Shown here in pieces: positions 59,601 through 64,000 of a DNA stretch of 64,000 nucleotides. Each line of letters starts with the position of its first letter. The stretch's first letter is position 1. The DNA is from Mytilisepta virgata (lineage: Eukaryota; Mollusca; Bivalvia; Mytilida; Mytilidae). The notes below the pieces were generated by a model, which was not told the origin of the DNA, did not search any database, and saw only the letters and a program-made list of their open reading frames with translations. Made by a program: the position numbers and the translations under genes. The DNA lies in the NCBI GenBank assembly GCA_028015205.1, contig CM051517.1, positions 41,489,135 through 41,553,134 of the forward strand, given 5' to 3'.

Positions 59601-61716
59601 AAATATGTACTTTTTGATCCCAAATTTCTCCTATATCACCGGGTGCTTCATACTATATTGATCACTTTTCAGAAAAAAATATTATAGGATGCACATTATG
59701 GGCTATGATCGCAAATAAATATAAAGGTCAAATTTATCTTTTACATAGTTATTAATATCGCAAATGAAGTCCAAAGCTTGTTTTCATTTTTATTCAGTAT
59801 GTTCTATGCTTTATAAATTTGTACGCTGACCTAATAATAGTTCCCCATACGGTTAACCTTTCTTTTATTGATTGATATCTGTCCCAAAATTATTTTGATT
59901 AATAAGTCAGCAATAAATACATATGTGTTGTACTTACATTTATTAGTGTAAATAATGCGAAAATGTTAATATAAGGTATTCATTCTTACAAACAAATTAT
60001 CGCAGTCTTTGTTGATATCACTAATATTAATTTTACTTAACATGAGTCGGATTGATATAAAAATTTGATTGCTTGTTTCTGAATCTCATTTGTACAGTAT
60101 CTTCTTGCATCGTATTCTCATGCGAGTCCTGCAGATGATGCATTTAGAATATTACAAACAAATTTGATTTTTGCGGTGCAGTCCAGTCACATTGTATTCA
60201 TCTCGAATTACAGAACGTAGTTTTCAAGACGTTTGCTTCTTTCATATGGACATTCTAATTGGACAAGAGTACTTGAGTGCAGACAAAAATATTCATGATA
60301 TTCAATATTCCTCAGCTACTTTTTGATTTAATTATAACCTGAAACAAAACAAAGGTCATGAGAATCAATAGATACATGTAAATGATGTTCTGAATAATAT
60401 TTTAAACAGCTCTGCACACTTGGCCATCTGTTTTCCTTTGATCTAGTTTGAAAAGACAGTATAAATATTGGAATTGTGTGATAACATGTGTATTGCATTG
60501 TAAACTAAATTATTTCTCGGAGGGGGGCGGGGAGACAATAAACGTAGATTTGAAGAATTATAATGCTTTCAACAATCAGTTGTCCGCCAAAAAAGGAATT
60601 AAAACACGCAGTCACTCCCTCTATAACCAACAGGATATAATATAAATGTATTGTAATGTTTTAATATAAAAAAGACTATATATGCGTATAATTATATATC
60701 CAAATTTTCTCTTTATTTTTGTGTGTTGTCTAATTTCCTTTAGTTTGCAGTATATTTTTTTTATTCTTGTTATAATACCTTTTAGGTTATTTGTTACCCC
60801 TGACTTCGCCTTTTCTTTGGATTAATTGTGATCTTTGGTATTTTTCTGCCGATGTTTAAATTTTATTTTCTTTTCTTTTTCAGGGTATGGACATATTGCA
60901 CCTAAAACGTTTTGGGGACGTTTGGTTTGCATAGCATATGCCGTATTAGGTATACCCTTAATGCTGTTGTGTCTAGCCAATATCGGTGACGTATTAGCTG
61001 ATATTTTCCGTTTCATCTACGCTAAGATTTGCTGCTGTGGATGGTGTAGACAAAAGGAAACTACAAAGGTTGTAACCATCAAACCAGTTGAAAAAGAACC
61101 GGAAGGGGCTTGGAACAACGACAAATCGAAGATAATCACTTCGTCGGGACCAATGCAAACTGAATTTAGTCGTCTTCCATCGAAATCACCAGATGGCGTT
61201 AAATCTGGCAATGGAGGTGGAACGGGCAGTGATCAACCAAAGCCGGTAAAAATTGTTCCACTGGATATCAAATCGTTTAAAACACAACAAGAGCTTGCAA
61301 ACAGGTCTCAGCCAGTACGCAGTGAACCGATTGTATGTGACGACGATAGTGATGATGACGATGATGATGACGAATTTGATGATAAGAAGATTACAGTTCC
61401 TTTAACTGTCACAATGATAGTCATCGCTGGGTATATATTTGGAGGAGCGTTGCTTTTCGGGCTTTGGGAAAACTGGGATAATCTACAATCGGCTTACTTC
61501 TGTTTCATTACTCTCAGCACTATTGGATTCGGAGATGTTGTACCAGGAACTGATTTTGATAATCCAACGGCGACTGCACAGATGATTTTAGGAGCAGTTT
61601 ACGTCCTGTTCGGAATGGCTATATTGTCCATGTGTTTCTCCTTAATGCAGGATGAAATTATTGCCAAGTGCAAATGGGTTGGACAGAAACTTGGAATACT
61701 TGACAAAGATGACTGA
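44227..61716 (+). CDS. Two-pore-domain potassium channel (K2P), 415 aa, two exons
   Basis: Exons 44227-44641 and 60884-61716 join in frame as S-T-I-G-Y-G-H. Layout: M1 about 20-40; extracellular cap about 42-121 with sequons N66NT and N108CS and Cys50, which may form the cap disulfide; pore 1 122-147 with TIGYGH (137-142); M2 150-180; a long cytosolic loop about 187-286 with a Cys cluster CCCGWC (188-193) and an acidic run (271-285); M3 289-313; pore 2 with TIGFGD (331-336); M4 350-372; a short C-tail. Two pore signatures and four membrane segments establish a K2P subunit, which dimerises to form a K+ leak channel in the plasma membrane. The long M2-M3 loop and short tail recall K2P18 (TRESK) and nematode TWK channels; orthology is inferred. 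Start context GAAACAATGG is good. Confidence 0.93.
44803..44842. repeat. Half copy of the palindrome at 5673-5793
   Basis: 'gggtatatgcaaaaaatacc' and 'agtcgagaga' match one arm; the second arm is absent. Confidence 0.7.
45826..46130. other. Possible repeat or coding fragment with CCFCGEPVF
   Basis: Starts with 'aaggtggcacggcactttaa', a phrase with a relative at 53970 ('aaagtgccatgccacctt', reversed). A + frame reads [17 protein letters not shown], which might be a zinc-binding remnant. No family recognised. Confidence 0.25.
46166..46181. repeat. Poly-G tract
   Basis: About 18 G after 'gtttagaa'. A similar isolated homopolymer context to those in the TIR elements, but no second arm was found nearby. 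Confidence 0.85.
46625..46760. repeat. Fragment of the 'gtgacggatc' dispersed repeat
   Basis: 'cagtgacggatcggggggat', 'ttggaacccccct', 'gcttgatcccgcctgg'. A relative, reversed, at 50990-51040 ends 'ttctggatccgccactg'. Confidence 0.5.
46983..47987. mobile_element. MITE-like element with three internal 160 bp tandem units
   Basis: Ends are inverted: 'aaaccggattttcctgcatg' near 47004 and, reversed, 'aaccggattttcatagga' near 47985-47968. Internal units of about 160 bp start at 'aaccataactcctgaacggt' (about 47429, 47620, 47780); the first has a 30 bp partial duplication. The frames in them are repeats of each other, not genes. A 'cgcccgtccgcccgcccgcc' run sits near the right end. Confidence 0.8.
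48013..48197. mobile_element. 185 bp MITE with TIRs and an internal 'aaagaatagagaa' minisatellite
   Basis: TIRs 'gagggtctggatg(a)ggg(t)' at 48015 and reversed at 48176-48195. Inside, 'aaagaatagagaataatggg' or variants recur about six times with a period of 25-30 bp. Confidence 0.85.
48649..49257 (+). pseudogene. PML-type DEDDh exonuclease-like remnant with two frameshifts
   Basis: The 149-codon frame reads [15 protein letters not shown], then [20 protein letters not shown]. The HNALHD piece fits exonuclease motif III (HxxxxD) of DEDDh proofreading-type nucleases, as in PML-like exonuclease domains. Next comes [16 protein letters not shown], a tail I associate with the same mollusc/fish family. 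The frame breaks near 49062; homology continues in another frame ([22 protein letters not shown]) and shifts again in the A-run at 49140-49148, running to a stop at 49255-49257. The N-terminal ExoI/ExoII region is absent. It lies inside the channel gene's intron in the same orientation. Confidence 0.6.
49470..50265 (+). mobile_element. Diverged relative of the 'agctcacctg' element
   Basis: Begins 'ggggctacaaggagcctgta' and ends 'tggttccaattggcccagta', 'gttttagagaagat', the latter also present in the element at 27130. Three diverged units of about 150-190 bp with 'gccatgttgacttgtttg' and 'gggcaataactcc' landmarks. A poly-C/poly-A junction lies at about 49859-49890. Confidence 0.6.
50683..51893. 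mobile_element. 'tgtctcgcc' element(s) with three internal 175 bp tandem units
   Basis: Left end 'atatgtctcgcccttttg', right end 'caaggcgagacaaaatcc' (inverted TGTCTCGCC). An internal right-end-like block at 51103-51165 ('gcatacctatgtgtagcttt', 'atggcgagacaaaaat') suggests two merged copies. From about 51310 to 51805 there are three units with 'aaagtaagcaaaccattcaa', 'gaccatgactgagggg', 'ccatggcaatgaga' and 'cactagtggatcccca'. Minus frames in it are repeats. Confidence 0.75.
50991..51045. repeat. Poly-C tract and 'ggatccgccactg' repeat fragment
   Basis: About 21 C at 50990-51010, then 'tttacaaaaagttctggatc'. Reversed relative of the sequence at 46625; it interrupts the tgtctcgcc element. Confidence 0.65.
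51900..53450. other. Intron DNA, no feature assigned
   Basis: T/A-rich. No exon or element with defined ends; 52600-52680 has a short inverted pair ('tactggaatacaatac' / 'ttattccagtattgta'). Confidence 0.35.
53485..53995. repeat. Direct repeat pair around 'aaggctggtgaccccc'
   Basis: 53499-53600 and 53868-53970 share 'aaacaagg/cctggtgaccccc', a T run, and 'accggggaacat' or 'accggggatcct'. Probably two fragments of one dispersed element ending 'agtgccatgccacctta'. Confidence 0.65.
54130..54590 (-). pseudogene. Retrotransposon 3' remnant, minus strand
   Basis: Contains 'caggtgctccggaggagtaa', 'gcagtctctgcttcctgcag', the reverse of the 3' UTR block in the element at 37060, preceded (on the plus strand) by an A-rich 'acaaactccgaaaaacaaca' tract. 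This matches a high-copy Mytilus phrase I remember ('gtgctccggaagggtaagca'). The minus frame covering it is decayed coding/UTR sequence. Confidence 0.62.
54641..54762. repeat. Palindrome, about 120 bp
   Basis: Arms 'atatggctttttcatatcac' and 'tgtgatatgaaaaagccat', with 'tgatatcagacc' and 'gcccgagatcttgatatcgg' related pieces around and after it; the centre is 'ctttcgggctgg'. Confidence 0.8.
54763..57075. other. Intron DNA, no gene seen
   Basis: AT-rich. A small inverted segment 'aatgttattgcccctgaggc' / 'aaataacatt' lies at 55010-55035. Low-complexity A/C-rich stretch at 55995-56060. Confidence 0.4.
57080..57137. repeat. (CA)n / poly-C microsatellite
   Basis: (CA) and (CCCA) units grading into about 14 C and back to (CA)5. 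Confidence 0.95.
57175..57260 (-). repeat. Fragment of the retrotransposon 3' UTR
   Basis: 'actgaggtgctccggaaggc', 'taagcagtttcagctcc' matches the block at 54297-54340; same orientation. Confidence 0.6.
57300..60770. other. Intron DNA, no gene seen
   Basis: AT-rich without elements having recognisable ends. A short 'ggaggggggcggggag' run lies at 60520. Frames up to 73 codons show no motifs. Confidence 0.4.
60773..60858 (+). repeat. Retroelement 3' UTR tail directly before K2P exon 2
   Basis: 'cctgacttcgccttttcttt', 'gatctttggtatttttctgccg' resembles the tail of the retroelement at 37671-37742 ('cctgactttgtcttttcttt', 'cgctttggtattcttttgcc'). It ends 25 bp before the acceptor, next to the polypyrimidine tract. 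Confidence 0.55.
60884..61716 (+). CDS. K2P exon 2: filter 1 to C-terminus
   Basis: Acceptor 'ctttttcag'. Completes Gly139 and codes YGHIAPKT, M2, the 100-residue cytosolic loop, M3, pore 2 and M4, ending GILDKDD and TGA. An upstream in-frame ATG at 60835 is intronic and not a start. Confidence 0.93.
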
Positions 61717-62056
61717 TGCCGTAGAAGTTTGGTCATGTGTGAGCATCGCACATTATTTGCTCATTTTCTTTTTGTCATGTGATCGAAGAAAGGGTAAACA
61801 TATTAACGAGCGTATAAAAAGACGCGAGATACAACGTTTAGGAAGCCATTTTATATATATATATATATTGATAGATATGTACATGAAAACGTAGACTACA
61901 TATTTTATTTTAAGAAAAAGAACAAAAATACAAATCAGAAACTGAAAATATTGTACGGCGTTTTACTTTATATCTAAAGTAAGCCTTCATTTTTTAAACA
62001 AAAGATTTATTATAATTATATTGTTGTGGAGTGTACCTTTTTTGTACATTTTATTT
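61717..62056. other. K2P 3' UTR and flank
   Basis: AT-rich, with a (TA)n run at about 61853-61867. No canonical AATAAA was found in the first 350 bp. Confidence 0.4.
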
Positions 62057-62210
62057 TAGGATTGACTGTATTTTTTTCCAGTCTATGAAGAAATAACCTC
62101 AATTACGTGGTGCGCACTAAATAACCCGCGTAGTGGAAGTGAAAGTGTGCACCATGTGCATTGAGGTTATTTCGAATAGACTGAAAACAAAATTACAGTC
62201 AATCCTTATA
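62057..62210. repeat. Palindrome, about 150 bp
   Basis: Outer arms 'aggattgactgta' / 'tacagtcaatcct', middle 'cagtctatgaagaaataacc' / 'ggttatttcgaatagactg', inner 'tcaat' and 'tggtgcgcac' / 'gtgtgcacca'; centre 'taacccgcgtagtgg'. Confidence 0.87.
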
Positions 62211-64000
62211 ATTTAATTCCAACTGCTGTTTTGACGTCTAAAATGCTGGGATTTCCTTTAATGACGTCATAGTAGAGTAGAAAATGTAGACGAAAATAAT
62301 TTGACCAATCAAATGACGCGTTACATCCAATATTAAATTATATCAGAATATTCCAAAATTAATCTAATAGTGCAAAGCGTCAAAATAATTTTTCCCCATT
62401 TGCCTTTGTTAAGTATATGTTATCCGGCGATCGACTTCAGTAAAGTTACAATATATCTTCATTTCCAAATGGTCAGTCTACATATACCACATCGATTGCA
62501 TGAATATGATCGTAAAGCTTCGATAAAGTTGGTTTTCCTTCGAATGTAAAGATTAAAGTTGTTTATTTACAACTCAAATTATATAATCATCGTCACAAAT
62601 GCTTGTATGATAGTTATTTCTCCTGCGCAGCTGATGTTTTGTATAATCATTGTTAATTCATCTTATTACAGATTTTAAATTATAGGTATTTTTGTTGTCG
62701 GGTGATTATTTAAACGTTGTCAACTTTAGTGAATTCCATGTTTGCCGCGGTATATATGTCACAGCCGTTTTATCTTAAAGCGGTTAAGATCGATTTCAGT
62801 TACAATAAATTTATATTTCACTTCGACGTTTTCTCGTGTATAAATACATTTGCGAGAATTATAACTTCGTAGTTAACTATTACATTTGTTATCTGAACCC
62901 GTTCGCTTTCTATCTTTTTGAGATGATAGATGGATTACTAAAATCTTTGCTTTCGCTTAATATCCATATTATTCTGTGATGGAGTCAGAAATTTCCCGCA
63001 TGTCCAATGGTCTGTTATGACAGCGTCTCGTTTAGTACGAAAACAGGCGGTTGATATTCGAGAAATTTCGGTCAAGCAGCTTTAAAGCCAACCCAAAGTC
63101 AGGTATTGATTTGAATTTCATTCAAGTTTTTGTTACAGCATACTCTTTGCCTTATGTACAATATACATATATATATATTACTGCTGATTTATTTTTATAC
63201 AGAAATTGTTTGTTAATGCAAATTATTTCTAGACATTGTTTCCCTTTTGTATATTATTATCCAGTTCTATTATTTTGTACAAATTGTAGATTAGAAAGAT
63301 TTATATTTCTGGATTTTCTTTTAAAAAAGTCATAAGTTTTTATATATTTTCAATGGTGATACAGAAACAGAAGCAAAACAAGTGTTTTTAAAAATTTGGA
63401 TAGTAACAAAGAACGGATCAAAACACCCTTTTATTTTGATCCACTATTTAATATTCAGACAAAATATTTCAGGACGGTATGTTTCATACATAAATGTTTT
63501 GGTATATGTTATACAATGTATAACTCTGACGTCATGTCTTGTCATATTAAATTGTAATTATCTTCCTTTGTTTGAATATAGATTTCTACATGTGATACTT
63601 CAAAACAAATTTATCTGAATGTTCGCTTAATATGAAATTTAACACAAATGTTCCGTTTAGCTAAACATACTTTATTCGGCCAATATCTGAAAAATATATA
63701 CTTTGAAATTGGAAAACGATTAGGTTTACTCAGCCATTCAATATTTGCGTCCTTTTTAAATGCATAAAAGTTGTTATTTTTAAATCGTGACGCTATGAAA
63801 AGAACCTCCAAGTTAACTGTTTTATTTTACAACGATGTACCAAAGTGTTTCGCCAACAAAAGTTGTATTGTCGTAAATAATATCAAATGGTTGCCATATA
63901 TTGTTCTAATATATTTTTTTAAGCAACTAGAACTAAGGCGAAGCTATTATTTTATTTTACTTCAATTGAGTCAATAAAGGGAATCTGTGTAAAGAAAACA
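62211..64000. other. Terminal flank, no gene seen
   Basis: AT-rich with short frames only (the longest is 94 codons at 63051-63335, T/I/F-rich without motifs). No repeats with clear ends. Confidence 0.4.

Larger units (their letters stand above)
44642..60883 (+). other. 16.2 kb phase-1 intron of the K2P gene
   Basis: It interrupts the codon for the first Gly of GYG in pore 1, an intron position I recall as widely conserved among animal K2P genes. It ends with 'ttttcttttctttttcag'. It contains palindrome relics, three MITE-like units with internal minisatellites, an exonuclease-like pseudogene and retroelement fragments, listed separately. All are on a background of AT-rich unique DNA. Confidence 0.88.

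Overview
The window looks like nuclear DNA of a bivalve mollusc, most likely a marine mussel close to Mytilus. It is AT-rich, has spliced genes with GT-AG introns, and is crowded with tRNA-derived SINEs, foldback/MITE-like elements, the 'agctcacctgg...' family and eroded retrotransposon 3' ends of a type I recall from mussel genomes. No search was run, so the genus is inference from memory; metazoan and molluscan are firmer. No CRISPR, operon or prokaryotic structure is present.

Three genes are supported, all on the + strand. (1) 723-1730: an apparently single-coding-exon LRAT/NlpC-P60-like protein of 335 aa. (2) 10781-19614: six exons of a multi-domain protein with three discoidin (F5/8 type C-like) domains, with a long histidine-rich tandem repeat full of N-glycosylation sequons after the first. 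All six exons join in one open frame of 952 residues; the 5' end (start codon, signal peptide) was not found. (3) 44227-61716: a complete two-exon two-pore-domain potassium channel of 415 aa, split by a 16.2 kb intron inside the first selectivity filter. Two eroded coding relics were also found: a MULE-type transposase fragment (24633-24958, minus) and a PML-type DEDDh exonuclease fragment with frameshifts (48649-49257, plus).

Layout: 1-10 kb holds the LRAT-like gene, a nested SINE pair, a 1.8 kb TIR element, a 270 bp MITE with related ends, and TTAGGG-like repeats. 10.8-19.6 kb is the discoidin/His-rich gene, with palindromes in its introns. 19.9-44 kb is a repeat-rich intergenic region: a hammerhead-ribozyme-like core, two 'agctcacctgg' elements, a 560 bp tandem duplication, a SINE with 12 bp target duplications, several palindromes, a palindromic satellite, two retrotransposon relics and a second hammerhead-like core. 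44.2-61.7 kb is the potassium channel, whose giant intron carries MITEs with internal minisatellites and retroelement relics. After 61.7 kb only one palindrome and unique AT-rich DNA is visible.

The three genes show no evident functional link. The most notable items are the discoidin/His-rich modular protein and the two hammerhead-like cores, whose stem II carries a compensatory base-pair change between copies.
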